Part shown: in pieces, positions 8,690-17,811 of the stretch
Position numbering within the stretch: the first letter of the stretch is position 1
Layout of the letters: each line of letters starts with the position of its first letter
From: an uncultured Acetatifactor sp.
GTDB lineage: Bacteria > Bacillota > Clostridia > Lachnospirales > Lachnospiraceae
Length of the DNA: 64,000 bases
Direction of reading: 5' to 3'
Assembly (NCBI GenBank): GCA_947627535.1
Contig: CANQWM010000001.1
Span: 62,001-126,000 of the forward strand
Made by a program: the position numbers and the translations under genes
Notes under the pieces: model-generated
The model's database searches: none
Told to the model about the DNA's origin: nothing
What the model saw: only the letters and a program-made list of their open reading frames with translations

Positions 8690-9346
8690 ATGAAGAGATA
8701 TGGAAGGCTTGCGGCGGCTTTTGGCGCAGCTGCCCTTCTGCTTGCGGGATGCGGGCAGAAGGTCCCGGACAGGATAGAGGAAACCACTCTGGTCATCAAC
8801 TCGAAAGGAAATGTGACGGCCTATATGGTGGGCGAGTTTGACAAATCCTATTACAGTCTCTCTGAGCTGGAGGTCATGGTAAGGGAGGAGGCCGCAAGAT
8901 TCTGCGGATCTGCGAAAAAAAGTGAGGCTGTAAAGGTAGAGAAGGTCAGCGCGGCACAGGACGGCGGCAGCGGCATTGTGGTGGAGTGCTCCTTTGACGG
9001 CACGGACAGCTATCAAGATTTTATGAGGAAAGATGAAACGCTGTTTTACGGCACGGTGGCGGAAGCCATCCAGCAGGGTTACGGGGGCGTGACGATGTAT
9101 GACGCAGAGAACGGAACAGCTGCGCTCTGGACCGAGGTTGCCGGAGAATTGGGAAAGCATGTCGTGATCTACTGCCCCGGCGGGCGGACCGAAGGAGAAG
9201 CGGAAGAGACGGGTCTCGCGATTTACTGTCCGTATAAGGCGGAATATGTCAGTGAGGGCGCAGGCGTACAGAAAGACGGAAGCGTGGAGATGATCTGGAC
9301 GGCAGAGAATGTGTCCCAGCCGCTGTACATCCTCCTGAAAAAATAG
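8690..9346 (+). CDS. Secreted lipoprotein of unknown function
   Basis: 218 residues. A lipoprotein signal peptide ends in LLAG-Cys21, so the mature protein is predicted to be anchored on the outer face of the membrane. The body has no recognised domain; it contains repeated short beta-like segments (TTLVINSKGNVTAYMVG, VEKVSA). Three cysteines remain in the mature chain besides Cys21. It has its own promoter and sits alone between recO and glyS. Lipoproteins with an initial TTLVINxKG strand occur widely in Clostridia, but I cannot assign a role. Confidence 0.8.
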   Translation: MKRYGRLAAAFGAAALLLAGCGQKVPDRIEETTLVINSKGNVTAYMVGEFDKSYYSLSELEVMVREEAARFCGSAKKSEAVKVEKVSAAQDGGSGIVVECSFDGTDSYQDFMRKDETLFYGTVAEAIQQGYGGVTMYDAENGTAALWTEVAGELGKHVVIYCPGGRTEGEAEETGLAIYCPYKAEYVSEGAGVQKDGSVEMIWTAENVSQPLYILLKK

Positions 9347-9435
9347 CGGCAGTTCGGTACAGGCCGTCTGCGGGGCCGCGCGCCGGATCTGCATTGGCCT
9401 GCAAAAGGGCGCTTCCGGGACAGCCGGAGGGACGG

Positions 9436-9463
9436 TTACAAAAAAACAGGCGCCGGATAAAAT
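9436..9463 (+). promoter_or_regulatory. Possible promoter of glyS
   Basis: TTACAA (9436-9441) and TAAAAT (9458-9463), 16-base spacer, end 57 bases before the glyS ATG. No T-box signature is seen in this leader. Confidence 0.45.
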
Positions 9464-9519
9464 TAGCGTGTCCGGATCCTTGATGATGGCGCGTGGCAGC
9501 GCGCAGACAGGAAGAACAG

Positions 9520-10908
9520 ATGGAAAAATCACTGGAAAAGATTAAAACACTGGCAAAGGCAAGAGGGTTTGTGTACCCGGGCTCGGAGATTTACGGCGGT
9601 CTGGCCAATACCTGGGATTACGGCAATCTTGGCGTGGAGCTGAAGAACAATGTAAAGAGAGCGTGGTGGAAGAAATTCGTTCAGGAAAACCCCTATAATG
9701 TGGGCGTGGACTGCGCTATCCTGATGAATCCCCAGACCTGGGTGGCCAGCGGGCATCTGGGAAGCTTCTCCGACCCGCTGATGGATTGTAAGGAATGCCA
9801 TGAGCGGTATCGGGCGGACAAACTGATCGAGGATTTCTGTGAGGAAAACGGCGTGGAGCTGGAGGGCAGCGTGGACGGCTGGACCCAGGAGCAGATGAAG
9901 GCATTCATCGATGAGAAAAACATTCCCTGTCCTAAGTGCGGCAGGCACAATTTTACCGATATCCGCCAGTTTAACCTGATGTTCAAGACGTTCCAGGGCG
10001 TCACGGAGGACGCGAAGGATACCATTTACCTGCGCCCGGAGACGGCACAGGGCATTTTTGTCAACTTTAAGAACGTACAGAGGACTTCCCGGAAGAAGAT
10101 CCCCTTCGGCATCGCCCAGATCGGAAAATCCTTCCGGAACGAGATCACGCCGGGACAGTTTACCTTCCGCACGAGAGAGTTTGAGCAGATGGAGCTGGAG
10201 TTCTTCTGTGAACCCGGCACGGACCTGGAGTGGTTCCAGTATTGGAGAGGGTTCTGCCGCGACTGGCTTTTGTCTCTTGGCATAAAGGAGGAGGAGATCC
10301 GGCTCCGCGATCATTCCCCGGAGGAGCTTTCCTTCTACAGCAAGGGGACAACGGACATCGAATTTAAGTTCCCCTTCGACTGGGGAGAGCTGTGGGGCAT
10401 AGCGGACAGGACGGACTATGATCTGACCCAGCATGCAAATACCTCCGGCGAGGATCTGAGCTATTTTGACGACGAGAAAAATGAAAGGTACATACCTTAT
10501 GTGATCGAGCCGTCTCTCGGCGCGGACAGGGTAGTGCTGGCCTTTCTGTGCTCCGCCTACGACGAGGAAGAGCTGGAAGGCGGAGATATGCGTACCGTGC
10601 TTCGGTTCCATCCCGCGCTTGCGCCGGTGAAGATCGGTGTGCTTCCTCTCTCCAGAAAGCTCAACGAGGGTGCGGAGAAGGTCTACGCCGCGCTTACGAA
10701 AAAGTATAACTGTGAGTTTGACGACAGGGGCAACATCGGAAAGAGATACCGCCGGCAGGACGAGATCGGAACGCCCTTCTGCGTCACCTATGATTTTGAT
10801 TCCGAGACCGATGGCTGCGTGACCGTCCGTTTCCGCGATTCCATGGAGCAGGAGAGGGTCGCCATCGCGGATCTGGATGCTTACTTTGCGGATAAATTTG
10901 ACTTTTGA
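9520..10908 (+). CDS. glyS: Glycyl-tRNA synthetase (homodimeric type)
   Basis: Charges tRNA-Gly with glycine in the cytoplasm. 462 residues, the alpha2-type class II enzyme found in Gram-positives. Visible landmarks are the N-terminal [12 protein letters not shown] block, paired zinc-type motifs (CKECHERY near residue 88 and CPKCGRHNF near 138), motif 2 around [12 protein letters not shown], and a C-terminal anticodon-binding domain ([10 protein letters not shown]). The ATG at 9520 sits behind AGGAAG; an in-frame GTG at 9493 is less likely. The next gene, alaS, follows after 69 bases, so one transcript may supply both synthetases. Confidence 0.96.
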   Translation: MEKSLEKIKTLAKARGFVYPGSEIYGGLANTWDYGNLGVELKNNVKRAWWKKFVQENPYNVGVDCAILMNPQTWVASGHLGSFSDPLMDCKECHERYRADKLIEDFCEENGVELEGSVDGWTQEQMKAFIDEKNIPCPKCGRHNFTDIRQFNLMFKTFQGVTEDAKDTIYLRPETAQGIFVNFKNVQRTSRKKIPFGIAQIGKSFRNEITPGQFTFRTREFEQMELEFFCEPGTDLEWFQYWRGFCRDWLLSLGIKEEEIRLRDHSPEELSFYSKGTTDIEFKFPFDWGELWGIADRTDYDLTQHANTSGEDLSYFDDEKNERYIPYVIEPSLGADRVVLAFLCSAYDEEELEGGDMRTVLRFHPALAPVKIGVLPLSRKLNEGAEKVYAALTKKYNCEFDDRGNIGKRYRRQDEIGTPFCVTYDFDSETDGCVTVRFRDSMEQERVAIADLDAYFADKFDF

Positions 10909-10977
10909 CAAAAAGCTCATAAAAGCGCAAAAGGTTAAGGAAATGCCCGCGGCAGCGGGCAGGGAGGGAAGAAAGCC

Positions 10978-13632
10978 ATGAAGCCATACGGCGTGAACGA
11001 ACTGAGAAGAATGTTTCTGAATTTTTTTGAAGAAAAGGGACACCTGAAAATGAACAGCTTTTCCCTGGTGCCCCACAACGACAACAGCCTGCTGATCATC
11101 AACTCCGGCATGGCGCCCTTAAAGCCGTATTTTACGGGACAGGAGATTCCGCCCAGACGCCGTGTGACCACCTGCCAGAAGTGTGTGCGCACCGGCGATA
11201 TCGAAAATGTAGGAAAGACCGCCAGGCACCTTACGTTCTTTGAAATGCTGGGAAACTTTTCCTTCGGGGACTATTTTAAACATGAGGCTATCGCGTGGAG
11301 CTGGGAGTTTCTGACAAAAGTTGTGGGTATGGATCCGGAGCGGCTTTATCCCTCCATCTACTGTGAGGACGACGAAGCCTTTGAGATCTGGACGAAGGAG
11401 ATCGGCGTGCCCGCCGAAAAGATCACGCGGTTCTACCGGGATGAAAACGGCAAGTGCGATAACTTCTGGGAGCACGGAGCGGGCCCCTGCGGTCCCTGTT
11501 CCGAGATCTATTACGACAGAGGGGAAAAATACGGATGCGGAAAACCCGACTGCAAGGTGGGATGCGACTGTGATCGGTTCATGGAAGTCTGGAACAACGT
11601 GTTTACGCAGTTCGACAACGACGGAAAAGGAAATTATACGGAGCTGAAGCAGAAGAACATTGATACCGGCATGGGCCTGGAGCGTCTGGCGGTGGTGGTG
11701 CAGGATGTGGACTCCGTGTTCGACATTGATACCATGAAGGCCATCCGCGACCGGATCTGCTCCATAGCGGGCGTGGAATACAGAAAAGACGACAGGACGG
11801 ATGTCTCCATCCGCCTGATTACCGATCATATCCGCTCCACTACCTTTATGATCAGCGACGGAATCATGCCGTCCAACGAGGGAAGGGGATATGTGCTCCG
11901 GCGGCTGATCCGGCGGGCGGCGAGACACGGAAGGCTGCTCGGCATTCAGGATAAGTTTATGGCACGTTTGAGCGAGACTGTGATCGAAGAGTGCCGCGAC
12001 GGCTACCCAGAGCTGGAGGAGAAAAAGGCGTTCATCCTGAACGTGCTGACACAGGAGGAAGACAAGTTCGACAGAACCATCGACCAGGGCCTGACCATCC
12101 TTTCGCAGATGGAAGAGGAGATGAAGGCGGACGGCATTACGGAGCTGTCCGGCGAGAATGTATTCCGGCTGTATGACACTTATGGATTTCCCACGGATCT
12201 GACGGAGGAAATCCTTGGGGAGAAGGGCTTTACCATCGACGAGGCCGGATTCGGCGTCTGTATGCAGCAGCAGAAGGAGACCGCCCGCAAGGCGAGAAAG
12301 GTGACGAACTACATGGGAGCCGACGTCACCGTGTACGAATCCATAGACCCTTCGGTGACGACGACATTTGTGGGCTATGACAGGCTGCAGCACCAATCCA
12401 GGGTGACCGTGCTGACCACTGAGACGGAGCTTGTGGAGGCCCTCACGGACGGCCAGACCGGAACCATCATCGTGGAGGAGACGCCGTTTTACGCCACCAT
12501 GGGCGGCCAGAACGCGGATACCGGTATCATTACCGCGGCGGACGGAACCTTTGAGGTGAAGGACACCATAAAGCTGATGGGCGGAAAGGTTGGGCATATC
12601 GGCACCGTCACAAGGGGCATGATCAGAACGGGAGATGCCGTTACCCTGACCGTGGACGCGGCAAAGAGAGCGGACACCTGCAAGAACCACAGCGCGACCC
12701 ACCTTCTGCACAAGGCGCTGCGGGAGGTCCTTGGCACCCACGTGGAACAGGCCGGCTCTTATGTGGACGGGGACAGGCTGCGGTTTGACTTCAGCCACTT
12801 TACGGCGATGACGAAAGAAGAGCTGGAGAAGGTGGAGACCATCGTCAATGAGAAGATCGCGGAAAATCTTCCGGTGGTGACGGAGGTTCTTCCCATTGAG
12901 GAAGCGAGAAAGACCGGCGCCATGGCGCTGTTTGGGGAAAAGTACGGCGAGACGGTCCGGGTAGTGAAGATGGGGGATTTTTCCGTGGAGTTCTGCGGCG
13001 GCACCCATGTGGCGAATACCGGTGTGATCTCGGCCTTTAAGATCCTTTCCGAGAACGGCGTGGCGGCAGGCGTGCGCAGGATCGAGGCGCTGACCGGAAA
13101 CGGTGTGCTCCGGTATTATAAGGAGATGGAACGGACGCTGGAGGAGGCGGCAAAGACGGTTAAGGCGACGCCCGCAACCCTTGTGGACCGCTGCGGCCGC
13201 CTGATGGCGGAGGTAAAGAGCCTGTCCGGCGAACTGGAATCCCTGAAAGCCAGAGCAGCAAGGGAAGCGCTGGGAGATGTGATCGATCAGGCTGTGGAGG
13301 TAAAGGGTGTGAAGCTGCTTGCCACCAGCGTGGACGGCGTGGATATGAACGGACTGAGGGATCTTGGAGACCAGCTGAAATCCAGGCTGGGCGAGGGTGT
13401 TGTGGTGCTTCTGTCCGGGCAGGAGGGCAGAGTGAATCTGATCGCCATGGCGACAGAAGGCGCGCAGGCGATGGGCGCCCACGCGGGAAATCTGATCAAG
13501 GGAATCGCGTCTCTTGTGGGCGGCGGCGGGGGCGGACGCCCCGGCATGGCCCAGGCGGGGGGAAAGAATCCCGCGGGTATCCCGGCTGCTATCGCGGAGG
13601 CGGCCAGGGTTCTGGAGGGGCAGATCCAGTAG
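10978..13632 (+). CDS. alaS: Alanyl-tRNA synthetase
   Basis: Charges tRNA-Ala and edits mischarged Ser/Gly-tRNA-Ala. 884 residues, full length. The class II catalytic core occupies roughly the first 460 residues. The editing domain shows the zinc pair HSATHLLH and FCGGTH. The C-Ala domain ends with the glycine-rich run before RPGMAQAGG. AGGGAGGGAAG precedes the ATG. A cysteine cluster (CGKPDCKVGCDCD) inserted in the core is typical of many bacterial AlaRS. A hairpin follows the stop, and rpsU then has its own promoter. Confidence 0.97.
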   Translation: MKPYGVNELRRMFLNFFEEKGHLKMNSFSLVPHNDNSLLIINSGMAPLKPYFTGQEIPPRRRVTTCQKCVRTGDIENVGKTARHLTFFEMLGNFSFGDYFKHEAIAWSWEFLTKVVGMDPERLYPSIYCEDDEAFEIWTKEIGVPAEKITRFYRDENGKCDNFWEHGAGPCGPCSEIYYDRGEKYGCGKPDCKVGCDCDRFMEVWNNVFTQFDNDGKGNYTELKQKNIDTGMGLERLAVVVQDVDSVFDIDTMKAIRDRICSIAGVEYRKDDRTDVSIRLITDHIRSTTFMISDGIMPSNEGRGYVLRRLIRRAARHGRLLGIQDKFMARLSETVIEECRDGYPELEEKKAFILNVLTQEEDKFDRTIDQGLTILSQMEEEMKADGITELSGENVFRLYDTYGFPTDLTEEILGEKGFTIDEAGFGVCMQQQKETARKARKVTNYMGADVTVYESIDPSVTTTFVGYDRLQHQSRVTVLTTETELVEALTDGQTGTIIVEETPFYATMGGQNADTGIITAADGTFEVKDTIKLMGGKVGHIGTVTRGMIRTGDAVTLTVDAAKRADTCKNHSATHLLHKALREVLGTHVEQAGSYVDGDRLRFDFSHFTAMTKEELEKVETIVNEKIAENLPVVTEVLPIEEARKTGAMALFGEKYGETVRVVKMGDFSVEFCGGTHVANTGVISAFKILSENGVAAGVRRIEALTGNGVLRYYKEMERTLEEAAKTVKATPATLVDRCGRLMAEVKSLSGELESLKARAAREALGDVIDQAVEVKGVKLLATSVDGVDMNGLRDLGDQLKSRLGEGVVVLLSGQEGRVNLIAMATEGAQAMGAHAGNLIKGIASLVGGGGGGRPGMAQAGGKNPAGIPAAIAEAARVLEGQIQ

Positions 13633-13643
13633 GACGGCCCCGG

Positions 13644-13662
13644 GACGAAGGGGCACTTCGTC
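13644..13662 (+). terminator. Weak terminator-like hairpin after alaS
   Basis: Perfect 7-bp stem GACGAAG/CTTCGTC with a 5-base loop. The T-run (ATTTTT) starts only about 8 bases after the stem, so termination is likely to be inefficient. Confidence 0.35.
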
Positions 13663-13694
13663 TCACAGATTTTTCCATATTTTTTAAAAAGTGG

Positions 13695-13723
13695 TTGACG
13701 GAATCAGGTTTTGTGTTTATAAT
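13695..13723 (+). promoter_or_regulatory. Promoter of rpsU
   Basis: Near-consensus sigma-A promoter: TTGACG (13695-13700), 17-base spacer, TATAAT (13718-13723). The start site would be near 13730, giving a leader of about 75 bases. Confidence 0.8.
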
Positions 13724-13806
13724 ATCAATTGTGTATGTGCAGACGCAATACATAATATTAACCCAATCAGTCGAATGCGTGTGGGACTGAAGGGAGGTCG
13801 GGGAAA

Positions 13807-13983
13807 ATGTCTAATGTGATCGTAAAGGAAAACGAGACTCTTGACAGCGCGCTGCGCCGTTTTAAGAGGAGCTGTGCCAAGGCTGGTATTCAGCAGGAGA
13901 TCCGCAAGCGCGAGCACTATGAGAAGCCCAGCGTAAGGCGGAAAAAGAAGTCTGAGGCTGCCAGAAAACGCAAATACAACTAA
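13807..13983 (+). CDS. rpsU: 30S ribosomal protein S21
   Basis: 58 residues, basic, with the family N-terminus ([20 protein letters not shown]) and the Lys/Arg-rich C-terminal helix ending in RKRKYN. S21 binds the 30S subunit near the anti-Shine-Dalgarno region and helps initiation. GGGAGGTCGGGG precedes the ATG. The gene is monocistronic, with its own strong promoter upstream and a terminator directly downstream. Confidence 0.95.
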   Translation: MSNVIVKENETLDSALRRFKRSCAKAGIQQEIRKREHYEKPSVRRKKKSEAARKRKYN

Positions 13984-14000
13984 CTGAAGTCATGAGTTGA

Positions 14001-14030
14001 CCCTCGGCCGTGCGGCCGGGGGTTTTCTGT
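14001..14030 (+). terminator. Rho-independent terminator after rpsU
   Basis: Stem CCCTCGGCC/GGCCGGGGG (one T-G pair), loop GTGC, followed by TTTTCTGT, 17 bases after the rpsU stop. Confidence 0.8.
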
Positions 14031-14141
14031 ACACGGAATGCGGCATACGGGCTCTTGTTCTAAAAAACCGGAGAAGACATATCCTTTAATAAAAGGCTGC
14101 CGTTCTGAGGACGGCAGCAAAGCAGTCTGGAGAAAAGAGCT

Positions 14142-15332
14142 ATGTATGCAAAAAAGTTCTTAACGGCGGTGTTGACAGCGGCAATATGGATCATGGCCGC
14201 GATCCCTGTGATGCCGGTAAACGCGGATGCCGCCGTCACAACAAATTCAGTGGTAACGGTCTCGGCGCCCTCTGTGATTCTCATCGAGAGCTCCACAGGG
14301 CAGGTGATATACGAGCAGAATGCGACGGAGAGAAGAAGCCCCGCCAGCATCACAAAGATCATGACGCTGCTTTTGACGTTTGAGGCCATCGACGCGGGAA
14401 AGGTCAGCCTGTCGGATCAGGTGATCGTCAGCGAACATGCCAGTTCCATGGGCGGTTCTCAGGTGTATCTGGCCCAGAATGAGACCCAGACGCTGGACAC
14501 TATGATCAAATGCATCGCGGTGGCCTCGGGAAATGACGCCAGCGTTGCCGTGGCGGAACATATTGCCGGGAGCGAGGAAGCCTTTGTGGAACTGATGAAC
14601 AGGAGAGCGCAGGAGCTGGGGATGACGGATACCCACTTTGAGGACTGCAGCGGACTGACCGATTCCGACAACCACTATTCCACGGCGAGGGATGTGGCGA
14701 TTATGTCCCGGGAGCTGACCACAAAGCATCCCGATATTTTTAAATATACCACGATCTGGATGGAGGACATTGTCCATGAGACGCCCCAGGGTACGGTTAA
14801 ATTTACCTTGAGCAGTACGAACAAGCTGCTGAAGCAGTACCAGTATGCCACCGGCTTGAAGACCGGATCCACCTCAAAGGCGATGTTCTGTCTGTCCGCC
14901 ACTGCGAGCAAGGACGGGATCGATCTGATCGCGGTTGTCATGGGGGCGCCGGACAACGCCCACCGCGTCTCCGACGCCCAGACGCTTCTGACTTACGGCT
15001 TCAATGTCTGTGATCTGTACATAGACTCCAACGCGGAGGACATCGCGCCTCTGAAGGTGGAAAAAGGGGTGGAGGAAGAGGTAGGACTGGTGTTTTTCGG
15101 AGAGTTCCGCTATCTTGACACCCAGGGAAGCGACCTGTCGAAGGTGGTGAAGGTGCTGGATCTTCCCGAGGGCGTGCAGGCGCCGGTGAAAGAGGGAGGC
15201 CAGGCGGGAAACGCCAGATATTATTTAAACGGTACGGAGATTGGCAGCGTGCCGATCCTCTATGCGGATACCGTGGAGAAGGCCGGGTATCTGGATTACT
15301 TAAAGAAGGTCTGGAATGGGTTTCTGTTGTAA
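14142..15332 (+). CDS. D-alanyl-D-alanine carboxypeptidase (DacF-like, peptidase S11)
   Basis: Trims the terminal D-Ala from peptidoglycan stem peptides outside the membrane. 396 residues. A signal peptide (about residues 1-30, cleavage near NADA) is followed by the three penicillin-binding motifs: SITK (69-72, nucleophile Ser69), SGN (129-131) and KTG (240-242). A C-terminal beta domain and a final amphipathic segment (YLDYLKKVWNGFLL) would hold it at the membrane. A CTGCCGT/ACGGCAG hairpin lies in its leader at about 14101-14120. A second S11 enzyme follows at 17812, with the phosphoesterase and scpAB between. Confidence 0.93.
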   Translation: MYAKKFLTAVLTAAIWIMAAIPVMPVNADAAVTTNSVVTVSAPSVILIESSTGQVIYEQNATERRSPASITKIMTLLLTFEAIDAGKVSLSDQVIVSEHASSMGGSQVYLAQNETQTLDTMIKCIAVASGNDASVAVAEHIAGSEEAFVELMNRRAQELGMTDTHFEDCSGLTDSDNHYSTARDVAIMSRELTTKHPDIFKYTTIWMEDIVHETPQGTVKFTLSSTNKLLKQYQYATGLKTGSTSKAMFCLSATASKDGIDLIAVVMGAPDNAHRVSDAQTLLTYGFNVCDLYIDSNAEDIAPLKVEKGVEEEVGLVFFGEFRYLDTQGSDLSKVVKVLDLPEGVQAPVKEGGQAGNARYYLNGTEIGSVPILYADTVEKAGYLDYLKKVWNGFLL

Positions 15333-15431
15333 TGCTTAGAAATCATGGGTAAGGAGCCTGTGGGGCAGGACGGGGCCGGGGGAGAACCGGCCGCTGTCTG
15401 TCCGCCGGGAAGACGGGAAAACGAGGAAAAA

Positions 15432-16325
15432 ATGACGGATATCTTACTTACAATTCTGGGAGCGGCGGCTGTCGCGCTCCTGTGGGTGGCACTGTATGAC
15501 AGCAACCGCTTTGTGGTGCGTAAGCTTACGGTGGCGGACAAAAGGGTACGAAAGCATGTCAGGGCGGCGGTGCTGGCGGATCTGCACAACAAGCAGTACG
15601 GCAGCGGCAACGAGCGGCTTCTTCAGGAAATCCGGAAACAGAAGCCGGATCTTATTCTGGTGGCGGGCGATCTTGTGACTGCCCGGCCGGGAAAGAGCCT
15701 GGAGTCGGCGGTAAAGCTTCTCGGGGAGCTGGCCGGGGAGTACCCCGTCTATTACGGGAACGGCAACCATGAGCACAGGATGAAGCTTTATCCGGAAACC
15801 TACGGGGATATGGCACTAAGATACGGGGAGGCCCTGGCGGCGCTTGGGATCGAACCTCTGGTCAATGAAAAGGCGGTTCTGGCGGAGTACGGCATTGCCG
15901 TCTGCGGCGCCGAGATCGGGAAGGAGTTTTACCGCCGGTTCCAGGTCCGGCAGATGCCGGAGGATTACATGACGAATCTTCTGGGACAGGCCCCCGGAGA
16001 CCTGTACACAGTCCTGCTCGCCCACAATCCCGACTATTTTCCCATGTATGCAAAATGGGGGGCGGATCTTGTGGTCTCCGGACATGTCCACGGCGGTGTT
16101 GTGAGGATCCCGTTTTTAAACCGGGGCGTTCTTTCCCCGGGAATCAGGCTGTTCCCGCGATACGACGGCGGTGTTTTTCATGAGGGGAAAAGCACCATGC
16201 TGCTCAGCCGAGGCCTGGGAATGCATACGATTCCCGTCCGTCTTTTCAATCCTGCGGAGCTGTGGATCGTGGATTTTGAACCGCAGCCGGATCCTGAGCC
16301 GCGGCCGGACAAACATTTTTCTTGA
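15432..16325 (+). CDS. Membrane-anchored metallophosphoesterase (YkuE-like)
   Basis: 297 residues. One N-terminal hydrophobic segment (about 4-22) probably anchors it, followed by a calcineurin-like dimetal fold: LADLHN (48-53), a GDLVT block, GNGNHEHR and GHVHGG. The ATG at 15432 has ACGAGGAAAAA upstream and gives the family's membrane N-terminus; the frame is open to 15345 but that extension is low-complexity. Relatives act on phospholipid- or lipid-linked phosphates at the membrane. The substrate here cannot be read from sequence. The scpA promoter overlaps its stop codon. Confidence 0.85.
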   Translation: MTDILLTILGAAAVALLWVALYDSNRFVVRKLTVADKRVRKHVRAAVLADLHNKQYGSGNERLLQEIRKQKPDLILVAGDLVTARPGKSLESAVKLLGELAGEYPVYYGNGNHEHRMKLYPETYGDMALRYGEALAALGIEPLVNEKAVLAEYGIAVCGAEIGKEFYRRFQVRQMPEDYMTNLLGQAPGDLYTVLLAHNPDYFPMYAKWGADLVVSGHVHGGVVRIPFLNRGVLSPGIRLFPRYDGGVFHEGKSTMLLSRGLGMHTIPVRLFNPAELWIVDFEPQPDPEPRPDKHFS

Positions 16326-16350
16326 AATGCGGCGCCAAAAACGGTACAAT
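16322..16350 (+). promoter_or_regulatory. Promoter of scpAB, overlapping the upstream stop codon
   Basis: TTGAAA (16322-16327, containing the TGA of the phosphoesterase gene), 17-base spacer, TACAAT (16345-16350). The scpA ATG is 25 bases downstream. Confidence 0.65.
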
Positions 16351-16374
16351 AAATAACTGGCGGAGAAAAAGACT

Positions 16375-17121
16375 ATGGCGATACCTGTAAAACTGGAGGT
16401 GTTTGAAGGCCCCCTGGACCTTCTGCTTCACCTGATCGACAAAAATAAAGTGGACATATACGATATCCCCATCGTGGAGATCACAGCGCAGTATCTGGAT
16501 TATATCCGGCAGCTGGAAACGGAAGACATGAACGTGATGAGCGAATTTCTTGTCATGGCCGCAACATTGATCGATATCAAGTGCCGTATGCTGCTGCCCA
16601 AGGAGACGGACGAAGAGGGCGAGGAGGAAGATCCCAGGGCGGAGCTGGTGCAGAAGCTGCTGGAGTATAAGATGTATAAGTGCATGTCGCTGGAGCTGCG
16701 GGACCGTCAGGTGGATGCCGCAAGGAACATGTACCGCAGTCAGGCGCTTCCGGAGGAAGTAGCCGCCTACAGACAGCCCGTTGATTATGAGGAGCTTGTG
16801 GGGGACATGACGCTGACAAAGCTTCATGAGATCTTTCAGTCCATCGTGAAGCGGCAGGAGGATAAGATCGACCCCATCCGCAGCCGGTATGGCAATATTG
16901 AAAAGGATGAGATCGACATGGAGGCGAAGACGCTGTATGTGGAAGCCTATGCCCGGGAACACAGGACATTCAGCTTCCGGAAGCTGATGGAAAAGCAGTC
17001 CAGCAGAATGGAGGTCATCGTCACCTTTCTCATTATTCTTGAGCTGATGAAGACGGGGAAAATTCTGATCAGCCAGGAGAAGCTTTTTGATGATATCATG
17101 ATCACCTCGAACGTGGCCTGA
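16375..17121 (+). CDS. scpA: Segregation and condensation protein A
   Basis: Kleisin subunit of the Smc-ScpAB condensin that compacts and segregates the chromosome. 248 residues with the canonical N-terminal block (LEVFEGPLDLLLHLIDKNK), which binds the Smc neck, an acidic linker (about residues 78-86) and the C-terminal winged helix (FSFRKLMEKQSSRMEVIVTF). scpB follows after 21 bases, the conserved pairing. Confidence 0.96.
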   Translation: MAIPVKLEVFEGPLDLLLHLIDKNKVDIYDIPIVEITAQYLDYIRQLETEDMNVMSEFLVMAATLIDIKCRMLLPKETDEEGEEEDPRAELVQKLLEYKMYKCMSLELRDRQVDAARNMYRSQALPEEVAAYRQPVDYEELVGDMTLTKLHEIFQSIVKRQEDKIDPIRSRYGNIEKDEIDMEAKTLYVEAYAREHRTFSFRKLMEKQSSRMEVIVTFLIILELMKTGKILISQEKLFDDIMITSNVA

Positions 17122-17142
17122 CGGCGCAAAAAGGAGAGAAAA

Positions 17143-17712
17143 ATGGACAGGACGAAAGCGGAGGCAGTGCTGGAAGCGGTACTGTTTGCCATGGGGGAAT
17201 CCGTGGAAATAAGCAGACTGGCCGATGTGATAGAAGAGGATGTAAGGACCACCGGTGAGATCCTTGACGGGATGGCACAGCGTTATGCCGGGCAGGACCG
17301 GGGAATCGCGCTCACCAGGCTTGACAACTCGGTTCAGCTGTGTACCAAGGCGGAAATGTACGAATACCTGATTAAAATTGCAAAGGCGCCGAGGAAGATG
17401 ACGCTGACGGATACCGTGCTGGAGACGCTTTCCATCATCGCCTACAAACAGCCCATCACAAGGATTGAGGTGGAGCGGATCAGGGGGGTGAGCTGTGACC
17501 ATGCCATCAACAAGCTGCTGGAGTATGATCTCATCACGGAGCTTGGCAGGCTGGACGCGCCGGGAAGGCCGCTGCTTTTCGGCACAACAGAGCAGTTCCT
17601 GCGAAGCTTCGGCGTTGCCAGCCTGGAGGAGCTTCCGGAGCTGAACCCGGTTCAGATAGAGGAATTTAAGCAGCAGGCGGAAGCGGAGGTCCAGCTGCAG
17701 CTGGATGTCTGA
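17143..17712 (+). CDS. scpB: Segregation and condensation protein B
   Basis: ScpB dimers bind the middle of ScpA and regulate Smc ring opening. 189 residues made of two winged helices. The N-terminal AVLEAVLFAMGESVEISRLA and central ETLSIIAYKQPITRIEVERI motifs are diagnostic. AAGGAGAG precedes the ATG. The C-terminal tail is Gln/Glu-rich, as is common. It is probably translated from the scpA transcript. Confidence 0.96.
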   Translation: MDRTKAEAVLEAVLFAMGESVEISRLADVIEEDVRTTGEILDGMAQRYAGQDRGIALTRLDNSVQLCTKAEMYEYLIKIAKAPRKMTLTDTVLETLSIIAYKQPITRIEVERIRGVSCDHAINKLLEYDLITELGRLDAPGRPLLFGTTEQFLRSFGVASLEELPELNPVQIEEFKQQAEAEVQLQLDV

Positions 17713-17811
17713 CCTTCCTGCAGGCATGGCCCCAAATCGGACCTGCCATGAAACATAAATGGAACAAACTGCCTCATATACTGTTGTAAATCCGATTCCA
17801 AAGGTTGGAAC

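Noticed and set aside
9347..9519. T-box riboswitch upstream of glyS
   Set aside because: No T-box consensus or antiterminator/terminator pair is visible. The leaders of alaS and thrC are also too short.
9529..11076. A 515-codon minus-strand frame, and similar ones at 8057-9532, 16246-17727 and 22036-23646
   Set aside because: Each is antisense to a clear gene (glyS, the recO/lipoprotein region, scpAB, oadB) and has no ribosome site or domain.
11119..13656. An 845-codon open frame on the minus strand
   Set aside because: It lies exactly opposite alaS, shows no recognisable domain and has His/Arg/Leu-rich composition typical of the antisense of a GC-rich gene.
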